From: an uncultured Thomasclavelia sp.
GTDB taxonomy: Bacteria > Bacillota_I > Bacilli_A > Erysipelotrichales > Coprobacillaceae
Reading direction: 5' to 3'
NCBI RefSeq assembly: GCF_944324745.1
Contig: NZ_CALUXO010000035.1
Coordinates: 1 to 48,136, forward strand
Length of the DNA: 48,136 nucleotides
The position numbers were made by a program, and so were the translations under genes. Position 1 is the stretch's first letter, and each line of letters starts with the position of its first letter. The notes beneath the pieces were generated by a model, which had not been told where the DNA came from, searched no databases, and saw nothing but the letters and a program-made list of their open reading frames with translations. Of this stretch, positions 1 to 8,309 are shown in pieces.

Positions 1-1
1 G

Positions 2-205
2 TCGTTTGTTGAATTATGTGTTCGTGTTTATTCTTTTTTAGATGAAATCAAAAAACAAGCCATCGAAAGTGATGTCTTGTTAGTGTGTCATGGTGCCGTT
101 TGCCGAGCTATTAATACTTATTTTAATGATATGACTAATGATGAGATCTTTCATTATTCAACTGATAATTGTCAGCTGTTAAAATATGATTATTTATCAA
201 GATAA
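2..205 (+). CDS. Histidine phosphatase family protein, C-terminal part (partial)
   Basis: The frame is open from the window edge to TAA at 203-205 and encodes the last 67 residues of a protein. The segment LLVCHGAVCRAI matches the second conserved histidine region of the phosphoglycerate-mutase-like histidine phosphatase superfamily (usually V-x-H-G-G-x-x-R). That histidine completes the active site with the N-terminal RHG histidine, which lies outside the window. A small cytoplasmic phosphatase is likely; the substrate cannot be told. The 3' end overlaps the end of the convergent Crp/Fnr gene by 16 bases. Confidence 0.72.
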   Translation, partial: SFVELCVRVYSFLDEIKKQAIESDVLLVCHGAVCRAINTYFNDMTNDEIFHYSTDNCQLLKYDYLSR

Positions 206-801
206 TGTTTTAAAGCTGGGCGATTGGTAATGATTATTTTTTTATATTGCCGTTGAATCCAGCCTTGATTACTAAAATCATTTAAGATCTTAGTAACGGT
301 AACTCGGTTTAATCCGGTTAGAGAAGCTATTTCTTCATGAGTGTAAGAGATAGTTTTTTTATTTTGTTCTAATAAAAAGGCGGCTATTTTTTCATGACGA
401 TTATAAAAATATGCTTTTTTAACTTGATTGGTCAAATAATCATTGGTTGATGATAAAAGTTGCATGATTGCCAGTGTCAATTCTTTTGATTCAAGAATTT
501 TAGGATACATTGTTTCCAATTGACAGGATACTAGTTCGACTTCTTCAATAGCAGCAACACAAACAGGACGATTGGTATTTTGTAAAAAAGAAGATTCACC
601 AAAAATACCGCCTTTGCTTATAATATCCAGGGTAATTTCTTGACCATCTTTAGAAACAAGAAAGACGCGGACGCGACCTTTTAAAATTAAATAAAGGTTA
701 TTGCTATTATCTTCTTCCATATAAATAATATCACCAGGATAATATTTGATAGAAGTTCCGGTTTCAATAAAATATTTAAAAAGATTTTGAGCTATTTTCA
801 T
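190..801 (-). CDS. Crp/Fnr family transcriptional regulator
   Basis: A 203-residue protein with the Crp/Fnr layout. An N-terminal cyclic-nucleotide-binding beta-barrel (about residues 15-120) contains ILKGRVRVFLVSKDGQE and GGIFGESSFL. A C-terminal winged helix (about 145-195) has the recognition region EEIASLTGLNRVTVTKIL. It lacks the cysteine cluster of O2-sensing Fnr, so an Fe-S sensor is unlikely; the effector is unknown. The start follows a clear GGAGGA site on the minus strand. The gene is divergent from the YitT gene, with 114 bases between them holding both promoters. Genes of this kind often control redox or fermentation functions, but no target is evident here. Confidence 0.85.
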   Translation of the reverse strand: MKIAQNLFKYFIETGTSIKYYPGDIIYMEEDNSNNLYLILKGRVRVFLVSKDGQEITLDIISKGGIFGESSFLQNTNRPVCVAAIEEVELVSCQLETMYPKILESKELTLAIMQLLSSTNDYLTNQVKKAYFYNRHEKIAAFLLEQNKKTISYTHEEIASLTGLNRVTVTKILNDFSNQGWIQRQYKKIIITNRPALKHYLDK

Positions 802-915
802 TGATTCCTCCGTTGTATTTTAGTTATAAAAATATTTAATAATTTTATCTAATTGTAGCATAGATTACATTTTTTAGATAGTAATTATGATATCTTATTT
901 TTCGAGGTGAGGAAG

Positions 916-1761
916 ATGAAAGAAAGATTGATAAAAATTGGTTTAATTATTTTTGGTAATGTATTAGTAGCCTTTGGAATTAGTACTTTAGTATTAGAAA
1001 ACGAATTGATTTCTGGTGGTGTTACTGGTTTAGGAATTGCTGCCAATCATTATTTGGGAGCTAATATTTCATTAGTTGTTGGGGCAATAAACATTGTATT
1101 ATTTTTGTTGGGACTTGTTTTTTTAGGAAAGAAATTTGCTTTATCAACATTAATTTCTACCTTTGCTTTTCCAGTATTATTAGAGTTTTTTAATACCCAT
1201 AGTTTTTTTCATAATTACTGTAACGACACTTTATTAGGTGTTGTTTTAGCCGGATGTTTACTAGGAATTGGAACAGGATTGATGATTAGAAATGATGCAT
1301 CATCTGGAGGAATGGACATAATTGCCATTATCTTAAATAAAAAATTAGGAATACCGGTTTTTATCATGGTTAATTTCTTTGATTTTTCAATTTTATGTCT
1401 GCAGGCAACTTTTAGTGATACGACTAAGATCATTTATAGTATCGCTTTAGTTTTTATTACTTCATTTATGTTAAATAAAACTTTAACTAAAGGTTCTAAG
1501 ATGGTTCAATTATTAGTGATTTCTGATTATCACGAAGAATTGAAAAAAGTTATTACCGTTGAAGGCGATACTGGAGTTACTGCGTTTTATAGCCAAAAAG
1601 GACATACTGGTAATGATACTAAAGTTTTAATGACCATTATTCCCCCTTATAAGCTTAATAAATTAAAAGCTAAGATCAAAGCAATTGATCCGGTAGCTTT
1701 TATGGTAGTAGCTACAGTTGACGAGGTCAGTGGACGGGGTTATACCATAGCACGAAATTAA
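916..1761 (+). CDS. YitT family membrane protein (DUF161/DUF2179)
   Basis: A 281-residue integral membrane protein with about five or six hydrophobic segments in residues 1-190. These include the family hallmark LISGGVTGLGIA near the N-terminus and SSGGMDIIA mid-protein. A cytoplasmic DUF2179 domain follows (about 200-281) with GVTAFYSQKGHTG and VDEVSGRGY. The YitT family is widespread in Firmicutes as likely transporters of unknown substrate. ATG 916 is chosen over in-frame GTG 907 because GAGGTGAGG at 904-912 is the ribosome binding site and contains that GTG. The gene is monocistronic and ends in a strong terminator. Confidence 0.87.
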   Translation: MKERLIKIGLIIFGNVLVAFGISTLVLENELISGGVTGLGIAANHYLGANISLVVGAINIVLFLLGLVFLGKKFALSTLISTFAFPVLLEFFNTHSFFHNYCNDTLLGVVLAGCLLGIGTGLMIRNDASSGGMDIIAIILNKKLGIPVFIMVNFFDFSILCLQATFSDTTKIIYSIALVFITSFMLNKTLTKGSKMVQLLVISDYHEELKKVITVEGDTGVTAFYSQKGHTGNDTKVLMTIIPPYKLNKLKAKIKAIDPVAFMVVATVDEVSGRGYTIARN

Positions 1762-1764
1762 AAT

Positions 1765-1828
1765 AAAAGGTTGCAGTTGATTACCTTTAACTAAAATAGT
1801 TAAAGTCGTAAATAACTGCAGCCTTTTT
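1765..1828. terminator. Nested bidirectional terminator between YitT and NUDIX genes
   Basis: An inner perfect hairpin (CTTTAACTA, loop AAA, TAGTTAAAG, 1785-1805) sits inside a second pair of arms, AAAAGGTTGCAGTT (from 1765) and AACTGCAGCCTTTTT (to 1828). A and T runs at the outer edges allow it to serve both converging genes. Confidence 0.8.
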
Positions 1829-2231
1829 AATAATTACTTAATGCTAAAACTTTTAAAATATGGTAAATATTACCATCACCGGCAAAACGGTTATCATCTT
1901 TAAAATCTTCATCAAGATCGATCCAAACTAATTCATTTTCATCGCCATAGACTTCAATATCTTCATTGATGATACCAACATAAGTCTCTAATAGCGTATC
2001 ATCAAGATAATAAGTAAAATCCATGAAATGAGTTAATGAAACATCTTGTTTAGTAATACCAGTTTCTTCTTTTAGCTCACGATAAGCTGCTTCAAGATGA
2101 TTTTCATCGGGTTTGATCTTACCACCGACAAAATTATACTTGCCTTGATAAGGATCTTTTCTTCGTTTACACATTAATAATTTTGATTTATTGTGATTAA
2201 AAATCACAATAATATTTACTTTTCTTCTCAT
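1827..2231 (-). CDS. NUDIX hydrolase (MutT-like)
   Basis: A 134-residue single-domain protein. The NUDIX box lies at about residues 36-59: G-G-K-I-K-P-D-E-N, then REL-K-EETGI, giving the expected G-x5-E-x7-REUxEExGU pattern with its metal-binding glutamates. Such enzymes hydrolyse nucleoside diphosphates linked to another moiety, for example oxidised nucleotides. The N-terminus (NIIVIFNHNKSKLLMCKR) resembles 8-oxo-dGTP diphosphatase relatives, but the substrate is not fixed by sequence. A GAGGT motif precedes the ATG. It appears monocistronic. Confidence 0.88.
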   Translation of the reverse strand: MRRKVNIIVIFNHNKSKLLMCKRRKDPYQGKYNFVGGKIKPDENHLEAAYRELKEETGITKQDVSLTHFMDFTYYLDDTLLETYVGIINEDIEVYGDENELVWIDLDEDFKDDNRFAGDGNIYHILKVLALSNY

Positions 2232-2342
2232 TTTAACATTACCTCATCTAGATTTTATCATGTTTATAAAAATTTAAGAATATAAATACTGTTTTTTTAG
2301 TTTATAAGTGCTATAATGCAAAAGTACATTGTGGAGGAGATT

Positions 2343-3164
2343 ATGATTATAGAATTAATAAAAGTATTTATCCTAGGAGTAGTTGAAGGGATCACAGAGT
2401 GGTTACCAATTAGTAGTACCGGGCATATGATCCTGGTTGACGAATTTATTAAGTTGAATGTTTCGGCTGATTTTTTGGAAATGTTTTTGGTTGTAATTCA
2501 GCTAGGAGCTATTTTAGCGGTCATTGTCTTATATTTTGATAAGCTGATGCCATTTGATTATCACCATGGTTGGAAAGTGCGTAAAGATACTTTTTCAATG
2601 TGGTTTAAAATCATTGTAGCCTGTCTGCCAGCAGCAATAATCGGTTTATTGTTTGATGATATATTAAATGAATTATTTTATAATCCAATTACTGTTGCCA
2701 TTGCCTTGATCGTATTTGGGGTTTTATTTATCTTTATTGAAAATTATAATAAAGGACATAGAGCTAAAATTAATTCAATTAGCGAAATTACTTATAATAC
2801 AGCCTTGATTATTGGGATATTCCAATTGATTGCTGCTGTTTTTCCAGGTACTTCACGTTCAGGAGCGACAATTGTTGGTGCTTTGTTAATAGGGGTAAGT
2901 CGAACAGTAGCTACTGAATTCACATTCTTTTTGGCAGTACCGGTAATGCTTGGGGCTAGTTTATTGAAAATTGTTAAATTTGGTTTTGCTTTTACTGCAA
3001 CTGAAGCTGTTTTATTGATTTTTGGTATGGCTGTTGCGTTTGTAGTAAGTATGATAACGATCAAGTTTTTAATGAGTTATATTAAAAAGCATGATTTCAA
3101 AGTCTTTGGCTGGTATCGAATCATTTTAGGAATTATCGTTTTATTATATTTCATGGTCTTTTAA
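2343..3164 (+). CDS. uppP: Undecaprenyl-diphosphatase UppP (BacA)
   Basis: A 273-residue polytopic membrane enzyme that dephosphorylates undecaprenyl diphosphate to recycle the lipid carrier for peptidoglycan and other envelope polymers; overexpression classically gives bacitracin resistance. Both family motifs are present: [17 protein letters not shown] near the N-terminus and [10 protein letters not shown] at about residues 175-185, which together form the active site. About eight membrane segments. ATG 2343 follows GGAGGAGA at 2332-2339. The upstream in-frame ATG at 2316 overlaps a TATAAT -10 box (2312-2317) and cannot be the start. A terminator overlaps the stop. Confidence 0.95.
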   Translation: MIIELIKVFILGVVEGITEWLPISSTGHMILVDEFIKLNVSADFLEMFLVVIQLGAILAVIVLYFDKLMPFDYHHGWKVRKDTFSMWFKIIVACLPAAIIGLLFDDILNELFYNPITVAIALIVFGVLFIFIENYNKGHRAKINSISEITYNTALIIGIFQLIAAVFPGTSRSGATIVGALLIGVSRTVATEFTFFLAVPVMLGASLLKIVKFGFAFTATEAVLLIFGMAVAFVVSMITIKFLMSYIKKHDFKVFGWYRIILGIIVLLYFMVF

Positions 3165-3191
3165 AATCTAGATTAATTCTAGATTTTTTTT
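3163..3191 (+). terminator. Intrinsic terminator of uppP
   Basis: AAAATCTAGA (3163-3172), loop TTAAT, TCTAGATTTT (3178-3187) and a continuing T run. It begins in the stop codon. Confidence 0.85.
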
Positions 3192-3245
3192 GTATATATG
3201 GTAAAATTAATTTATAGGATACAATTAAGTTAAGGAGGTTTTTGT

Positions 3246-3539
3246 ATGAAAATTTTATTATGCTGTACCGCAGGTGTTACATCTAATATGTTTGCTGCAG
3301 CTTTAAAAGATGAGGCTGACAAACGCGGCCTTGAAGTAATTGTTTGGGCAGCAGCAGAAGTAACCGTTGAATACTCTATTGAACAAGCTGATGTGATTTT
3401 AGTTACGCCACAGTTAGCTGGATCAATCAAGAAATTTAAAGATTTAGCTAATCCAGGAGTTCCAGTTACTTTAATTAGTGAAGAAGATTTTAAAACATTC
3501 AATGCTAAAAAAGTATTAGATGAAGTTTTAGCTAAATAA
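3246..3539 (+). CDS. Orphan PTS EIIB, lactose/cellobiose type
   Basis: A 97-residue cytoplasmic protein of the PTS lactose/cellobiose-type IIB fold. The N-terminus KILLCCTAGVTSNMF matches the P-loop consensus LLvCaaGmSTS. By that alignment Cys7 is the phosphocysteine that would accept phosphate from IIA and pass it to sugar in IIC. In this protein the usual M-S-T-S following the cysteine is changed to V-T-S-N. The ribosome binding site AAGGAGG is strong. It stands alone between two terminators with no IIA or IIC nearby, so it may serve a remote permease or act as a regulatory phospho-protein; the latter is speculation. Confidence 0.82.
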   Translation: MKILLCCTAGVTSNMFAAALKDEADKRGLEVIVWAAAEVTVEYSIEQADVILVTPQLAGSIKKFKDLANPGVPVTLISEEDFKTFNAKKVLDEVLAK

Positions 3540-3546
3540 TAAGTTC

Positions 3547-3583
3547 AAAGCTAACAACATAATATCTTATTGTTAGCTTTTTC
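3547..3583 (+). terminator. Intrinsic terminator of the IIB gene
   Basis: Eleven-base arms AAAGCTAACAA (3547-3557) and TTGTTAGCTTT (3570-3580), a 12-base loop, then TTT. It ends the IIB transcript just ahead of the MFS promoter. Confidence 0.85.
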
Positions 3584-3621
3584 CTTGGCTGATTTTTCCG
3601 TAAAAACTTCCAAAATCCTGC

Positions 3622-3649
3622 TTGACTAATTGGAAAAAATGATTAAAAT
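3622..3649 (+). promoter_or_regulatory. Candidate promoter of MFS leader
   Basis: TTGACT at 3622-3627 and TAAAAT at 3644-3649 with 16 bases between. Transcription would start near 3656, upstream of the leader hairpin at 3680-3725. Confidence 0.55.
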
Positions 3650-3679
3650 GTAGTGGTAAAATTTATAAAGCGCTATAAC

Positions 3680-3729
3680 AATGTGTAGTTCAAAACGTAA
3701 AGCCAATTGTTTTGAACTGCACATTTTTT
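3680..3729 (+). terminator. Terminator-like hairpin in the 5' leader of the MFS gene
   Basis: Seventeen-base arms (3680-3696 and 3709-3725) pair with a single G-U wobble, followed by six Ts at 3724-3729. The loop is 12 bases. It lies downstream of the candidate promoter and only 20 bases before the MFS start codon. It therefore looks like an attenuator controlling read-through rather than the end of an upstream gene, which already has its own terminator at 3547-3583. Confidence 0.7.
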
Positions 3730-3749
3730 GCGTATTGGGAGGAATTAAC

Positions 3750-4940
3750 ATGAAAAAAGAAAAGCTTTGGACAAAGAACTTTATTTTCATTATCGTGATT
3801 AATTTCTTTGTCTTCTTAAATCATTTGATGGTTTTATCAACTTTTCCATTTTTTATATCTTATTTAGGATATTCGGATAGTGTCTCAGGGGCTTGTGCGA
3901 CTATCTTTTCGTTAATTGCGGTTATCTGTCGTCCATTTATTGGCTGGATGTTAGATAATGGAAAGAGAAAGACGATTTTATTGATTGGTTTATGTGGTAT
4001 GGCTTTAATTCCAATGGGTTATTTACTGATTTATACAGCAGTTGCTTCGATTGTATTGGCAGTAATCTTTAGAATGGCCCATGGATGTGCTTTAGCTTGT
4101 TCTAATACTTCAACTTCAACGATTGCCACTGATATTATTCCTAAATCACGTTTTTCTGAGGGAATGGGAATGTTTGGGATGGCTACAGCACTAGCAACAG
4201 CTTGTGCTCCAACAATTGGTGAAATGTTGATGGGCTATGGTTTTTCAATTTTATTTTTAACAGCTACAATAATCATGATTATTTCATTAGTATTGTTTGC
4301 AATGTTGAAAACACCAAAAATTGATGTACCGAAAAAGTCTTTAAGTATTAAAGGATTGATTATTAAAGATGCTTTACCGGCTTCGATTACGGTTTTGATC
4401 TTTTTATTAACTTATGGAGCATTAGAAAATTATATTTTAAAATTTGTTTCTGTAGCTGATACGATTACATTATCTGGTGGGTTATACTTTACGATCATGG
4501 CCGTAATGTTGTTACTTACTAGAATTACTGTTGGTAAGGTTGCTGATAAAAAAGGGGAAGCTATTTTTGTTTATACATGTAATATTACGATGTTTATTGC
4601 CTTTTTATTGCTGGCATTTATCCCCAATAATATCAGTTTTATTATTTCTGCAGCCCTTTCAGGTTATGCCTTTGGTGGTTTAGAACCAGCACTTCAGGCA
4701 ATGGCAGTAAGTATTGCCCCACCTTCTAGTCGGGGAGCAGCCAATTCAACCTTTTTATGCGCTTATGATATCGGTATTGGTTTAGGTGGCGGTATTGCCG
4801 GCGTCTTCATTGATATGGCCGGATATCACTATATGTTTATTATTTTATCAATAGCTAATATTCTTTCAGTAATTGTCTATTTATTAATTGGTAGAAATCA
4901 TCCATCTTCAATGACTTTAAGAATTAAAAATAACGCTTGA
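3750..4940 (+). CDS. MFS transporter
   Basis: A 396-residue, roughly 12-helix major facilitator protein. The loop between helices 2 and 3 contains RPFIGWMLDNGKRKTILL, a version of the MFS motif A (G-x-L-a-D-r-x-G-r-k). The substrate is unknown; the overall look is of drug or metabolite exporters (MFS_1). ATG 3750 follows GGGAGGAATTAAC. The open frame extends upstream to 3681 only because it runs through the leader hairpin, so that longer start is rejected. Expression is probably conditional on read-through of the leader terminator. It ends at a strong terminator and appears monocistronic. Confidence 0.88.
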   Translation: MKKEKLWTKNFIFIIVINFFVFLNHLMVLSTFPFFISYLGYSDSVSGACATIFSLIAVICRPFIGWMLDNGKRKTILLIGLCGMALIPMGYLLIYTAVASIVLAVIFRMAHGCALACSNTSTSTIATDIIPKSRFSEGMGMFGMATALATACAPTIGEMLMGYGFSILFLTATIIMIISLVLFAMLKTPKIDVPKKSLSIKGLIIKDALPASITVLIFLLTYGALENYILKFVSVADTITLSGGLYFTIMAVMLLLTRITVGKVADKKGEAIFVYTCNITMFIAFLLLAFIPNNISFIISAALSGYAFGGLEPALQAMAVSIAPPSSRGAANSTFLCAYDIGIGLGGGIAGVFIDMAGYHYMFIILSIANILSVIVYLLIGRNHPSSMTLRIKNNA

Positions 4941-4970
4941 GTGAGAATTTAATCAGTTCTCACTTTTTTT
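4940..4970 (+). terminator. Intrinsic terminator of the MFS gene
   Basis: AGTGAGAA (4940-4947) pairs with TTCTCACT (4957-4964), followed by seven Ts. It starts at the last base of the stop codon. Confidence 0.85.
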
Positions 4971-5059
4971 ATGATTGAAAATGTTAATAATATATAAAGA
5001 ATACTTGTGTTATCTTAATTTTATGTTAAATTATAGATTGAATAAAAAAGGAGAACAAT

Positions 5060-6697
5060 ATGGATATTACAGGGATTTTTAGTTTACTTGGCGGATTAGC
5101 GTTATTTTTATATGGAATGTCGATGATGTCTGATGGTTTGGAACAAGCTGCTGGAAATAAAATGAAAACCATTTTAGAAAAATTGACAACTAATCGTTTT
5201 TTAGGAGTAATTGTTGGTGCATTGATTACTGCGGTGATTCAATCATCTTCAGCCACAACAGTAATGACAGTTGGGTTTGTCAATGCAGGAGTTATGCAAC
5301 TGCAAAATGCTGTCTGGATCATTATGGGAGCTAATATTGGAACTACGATTACTGGACAGCTGGTAGTTGTTGATATTAGTGCGATTGCGCCATTAATTGC
5401 ATTTATCGGGGTCGCTTTAGTAGCTTTTTTTAAAAGTAAAAAATTAGATATGATTGGAATGATCATTGCTGGACTGGGAATTTTGTTTATGGGAATGGAA
5501 ATGATGTCTAATGCGATGATGCCTTTAAGAGATTCAAAGGAATTTGTAGAAATTGTGGCTACTTTTCAAAATCCAATCATTGGAATTTTGGTCGGCGCTA
5601 TTTTTACAGCTATTATTCAAAGTTCTTCGGCATCAGTAGGAATTTTGATTGCTTTAGCTAAAAGTGGTGTCATTACCTTGCCACAGGCAATTTATGTTTT
5701 ATTTGGGCAAAATATTGGTACTTGTATTACAGCTGTTTTAGCTAGTATTGGAGCTAATCGTAATGCCAAAAGAACGACGATCATTCATTTATCATTTAAT
5801 ATTATCGGAACAATTATTTTTGTGATTATTAGTTTATTATTACCGTTTGCTTCTTTTGTTGCTTTTTTGACACCTGGTAATGTTCCAGCCCAAATTGCCA
5901 ATGTCCATACGATTTTTAATATTGTAACGACATTATTGCTACTACCATTTGGTTCTTATTTGGTCAAGTTATCTTATTTGATCTTGCCAGAAAAACCAGA
6001 GGACACTGCTGCTTTAACTGAAAAGTATTTGGATAAAAGTATCTTTGACAATGATATTCATTTAGGTACCAGCACGATTGTCTATCAGCAATTATTTGAT
6101 GAAATAGAAAATATGTTAATGGTGGCTAAGGGTAATTTAAATCGTGCTTTTGAGTTATTGTTTAAATTTGATGAAGAACAATTTAATGAAATTTTAAATC
6201 AGGAAGATTATCTTGATTATTTAAATAAAACAATTATTGAATATACTACAATGGCTATTTCTTCTACCATGCCTTTAGAAAATTCTCAGGCAATCGGTAT
6301 GTTTATTAAAACAGCCAGTGATATTGAACGGATTGGTGATCATGCGATTGATATTAGTAAAAGAGCTAAGAAATTATTTGATAATCATGAAAGTTTTTCT
6401 GATGAGGCTATTGATGAAATTACTACGATGAAACAAATGACCAATCAGGTTTTAGAAAACCTAAATCTTTCATCGCTGGAAAAAAGTACAAATTTATTAG
6501 AAATAATAAATCAAATGGTTGATAAAATTGAAGCAAAGGCCAAAGAATTTGCCTATCATCAATTATCTCGTTTACAAGAGAAAAAATGTACACCGCAAAA
6601 TAGCGCTTTATTTACTGAGACATTAATCGATTTTAAACGGGTAGGTGAACATAGTGTTAATATTATTGAAGCCTTCAATCAAATTGCGAAAGGATAG
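5060..6697 (+). CDS. Na/Pi cotransporter with C-terminal PhoU-like domain
   Basis: A 545-residue protein. The membrane part (about 1-310) has the duplicated Na/Pi-cotransporter motif, ITAVIQSSSATTVMT and FTAIIQSSSASVGIL; the QSSS repeats form the ion and phosphate path in this family. The cytoplasmic part (about 335-545) is an all-helical PhoU-like domain with GMFIKTASDIERIGDHAIDI and FKRVGEHSVNI. Bacterial members (NptA/YjbB type) move phosphate coupled to sodium. The start follows AAAAGGAGAACAAT. The gene is monocistronic, with a terminator overlapping its stop. No Pho regulatory genes are nearby. Confidence 0.92.
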   Translation: MDITGIFSLLGGLALFLYGMSMMSDGLEQAAGNKMKTILEKLTTNRFLGVIVGALITAVIQSSSATTVMTVGFVNAGVMQLQNAVWIIMGANIGTTITGQLVVVDISAIAPLIAFIGVALVAFFKSKKLDMIGMIIAGLGILFMGMEMMSNAMMPLRDSKEFVEIVATFQNPIIGILVGAIFTAIIQSSSASVGILIALAKSGVITLPQAIYVLFGQNIGTCITAVLASIGANRNAKRTTIIHLSFNIIGTIIFVIISLLLPFASFVAFLTPGNVPAQIANVHTIFNIVTTLLLLPFGSYLVKLSYLILPEKPEDTAALTEKYLDKSIFDNDIHLGTSTIVYQQLFDEIENMLMVAKGNLNRAFELLFKFDEEQFNEILNQEDYLDYLNKTIIEYTTMAISSTMPLENSQAIGMFIKTASDIERIGDHAIDISKRAKKLFDNHESFSDEAIDEITTMKQMTNQVLENLNLSSLEKSTNLLEIINQMVDKIEAKAKEFAYHQLSRLQEKKCTPQNSALFTETLIDFKRVGEHSVNIIEAFNQIAKG

Positions 6698-6717
6698 GTT
6701 CTAGGAACCTATTTTTT
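6694..6717 (+). terminator. Intrinsic terminator of Na/Pi cotransporter gene
   Basis: ATAGGTTC (6694-6701), loop TAG, GAACCTAT (6705-6712), then Ts. The left arm includes the stop codon. Confidence 0.88.
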
Positions 6718-6763
6718 GTTTAAAAAATAAAAGATAAATGTTATATTTTAAAAGAGGTGGCTT

Positions 6764-7756
6764 ATGAAAAGAATTGGAACTGGAAAATTACGGGAACAAA
6801 ATGATAAACAAGTCTTTGCTTATTTAGCTGGTGGTAAAGCGGTAACTAAACGTGAATTGGCCAATGCAACCGGATTAACATTTGCAACGATTGGTAATAT
6901 TTTAAATGATTTTGTTACCAGGAATATTGTTGTCTTTAAAGAGAGCTTATTATCAAAAAAAGGTCGACCAACAATTACTTATACGTTAAATCCTGATTAT
7001 TTTCATGGATTAAGTTTGATCATTACAGTTATTAATAAGCAGGTCTTTTTATGCTTTCGAAGAAGTGATGCTCTTTTACGAGTGTTAGAATCAAAACAGG
7101 AAAAACTGGATTTATCAAAAATCGATCACTTATTAACGAAAGTTGCGAAGCTGGTTGATCAAGATCCTTTAATTAAAGTTATTGGTTTAGGAGTTCCTTC
7201 AGTTATTTATAATGATGAAATTATTGAATCAGATATTCCTGAATTAAAAGGATTGAATTTAAAGCAGTTAATTGAAGACAAAGTTAATATTCCTACGTAT
7301 GTAAAAAATGAAATGAATTATTGCGCATATGGTTTTTATTGGCAATCAGGTGATTATAAAGATGTTTGTTATGTAACTTTTCCTAATCAAAGTGGGCCCG
7401 GATGTGGCAGTGTGATCAATGGTAAAATATTAGAAGGGCATAATAATATTGCCGGTGAAATTATTTACTTGCCCTTTTTTGAATATTTACAGCATCATGA
7501 TCCTAAAAATATAAGTTACGATGAAAATAAAATTGCATTAGCATTATCTTGTTTAGCTTCAATTATTAATCCAGCTTATTTAGTTATTACAGGTGAGTCG
7601 CTGACTACTATTGATATAGAATTGGTCAAAGATATTTGTTTAAAGTATATTCCTGAGCAGTTTATGGCTGAATTAGTTTATCGTGATACTTATCTTGATG
7701 ATTTTTTTAATGGGATTTTGAAGTTTATTAATGAAAAATATTTTTCTATTTATTAA
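6764..7756 (+). CDS. ROK family transcriptional regulator (NagC/XylR type)
   Basis: A 330-residue protein with an N-terminal winged helix (about 10-70; TKRELANATGLTFATIGNIL, then KKGRPTITYTLNP). A diverged ROK sugar-kinase-like domain follows, with IGLGVPSVI, VKNEMNYCAYG and IAGEIIYLPF in place of the usual ND-A-N-A and GAGEiGH motifs. The CxCGxxGC zinc cluster is absent and catalytic kinase residues are degenerate, so it is a sensor, not an enzyme. Such proteins repress sugar genes until a sugar or amino sugar binds. Paired palindromes around the next promoter (7753-7824) are its likely operators. AGAGGTGG precedes the ATG. Confidence 0.85.
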   Translation: MKRIGTGKLREQNDKQVFAYLAGGKAVTKRELANATGLTFATIGNILNDFVTRNIVVFKESLLSKKGRPTITYTLNPDYFHGLSLIITVINKQVFLCFRRSDALLRVLESKQEKLDLSKIDHLLTKVAKLVDQDPLIKVIGLGVPSVIYNDEIIESDIPELKGLNLKQLIEDKVNIPTYVKNEMNYCAYGFYWQSGDYKDVCYVTFPNQSGPGCGSVINGKILEGHNNIAGEIIYLPFFEYLQHHDPKNISYDENKIALALSCLASIINPAYLVITGESLTTIDIELVKDICLKYIPEQFMAELVYRDTYLDDFFNGILKFINEKYFSIY

Positions 7757-7824
7757 AACTCTTTTAATAAATAATTGACATCTACAGATTAATTGGTTAT
7801 ATTAATTAAAAGTCTTTTAATAAA
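7753..7824 (+). promoter_or_regulatory. Promoter flanked by two palindromic operators (candidate ROK sites)
   Basis: A near-consensus promoter, TTGACA (7775-7780), 17 bases, TATATT (7798-7803), is bracketed by two 19-base direct repeats differing at one base. TTAAAACTCTTTTAATAAA is at 7753-7771 and TTAAAAGTCTTTTAATAAA at 7806-7824. Each contains the palindrome TTAAAA-(3)-TTTTAA. The copies are 53 bp apart, about five helical turns. The first overlaps the stop of the ROK gene, the second covers the likely transcription start. The layout fits repression of the rbsD-like operon by the ROK protein; that assignment is inference. Confidence 0.75.
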
Positions 7825-7836
7825 GGGGTGCGATTA

Positions 7837-8307
7837 ATGAAAAAAAGAATTTTAAATGAACGGTTAGCAGCAATAGTAGCTACTATTCGTCATGGAGAAA
7901 TGTTATTTATTGCCGATGCAGGTAGTGGAACAAGTGAAAAAGCCTTATATCCATTGGATCCAAGTGTTGAGTATTTAGATTTAGGAGTTGTAACTGGCTC
8001 ACCAAGTTTTAAAGATGTTTTTACAACATTGATTGAATGTGGTGATTTTGAAGGGGCAATTGTAACTGAAAATATGCTTGCAGAAAATCAGGCAGCTTAT
8101 CAAGTTGTTGAAGATAGCTTAGGAAAAGAAAATATTCATGTTATGCATTATATTCCTGAATACTATCAAATGCGTGATCGCTGTAAAGCAGTTATTCAAA
8201 CTGGTGATTATGGTATTCATAGCCAGGCAATTTTGATTGCTGGGTATCCTAGTGCCGATATTCCCATGCAATGGTTACAAGAAGGTTTAAAGGAAGGAAA
8301 AGAGTAA
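7837..8307 (+). CDS. RbsD/FucU family sugar mutarotase-like protein
   Basis: A 156-residue protein of the RbsD/FucU fold, which in characterised members interconverts pyranose and furanose or anomeric forms of ribose or fucose. The start resembles Rbs[21 protein letters not shown] keeps the catalytic-type histidine, and IADAG follows. The C-terminal active-site strand, normally IRTGE-x-x-P-Y-A-N, reads [12 protein letters not shown], so substrate or activity may differ. ATG 7837 is chosen over GTG 7828, which lies in the AAAGGGG binding site. First gene of a two-gene operon with an acetyltransferase. No ribose kinase or transporter is adjacent. Confidence 0.75.
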   Translation: MKKRILNERLAAIVATIRHGEMLFIADAGSGTSEKALYPLDPSVEYLDLGVVTGSPSFKDVFTTLIECGDFEGAIVTENMLAENQAAYQVVEDSLGKENIHVMHYIPEYYQMRDRCKAVIQTGDYGIHSQAILIAGYPSADIPMQWLQEGLKEGKE

Positions 8308-8309
8308 TA

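Noticed and set aside
3665-3678. Second cre-like site (AAAGCGCT) before the MFS gene
   Set aside because: Three mismatches to the consensus and no good fit to the promoter.
3681-3749. Longer start for the first MFS transporter
   Set aside because: It is encoded by the leader hairpin and has no ribosome binding site; ATG 3750 does.
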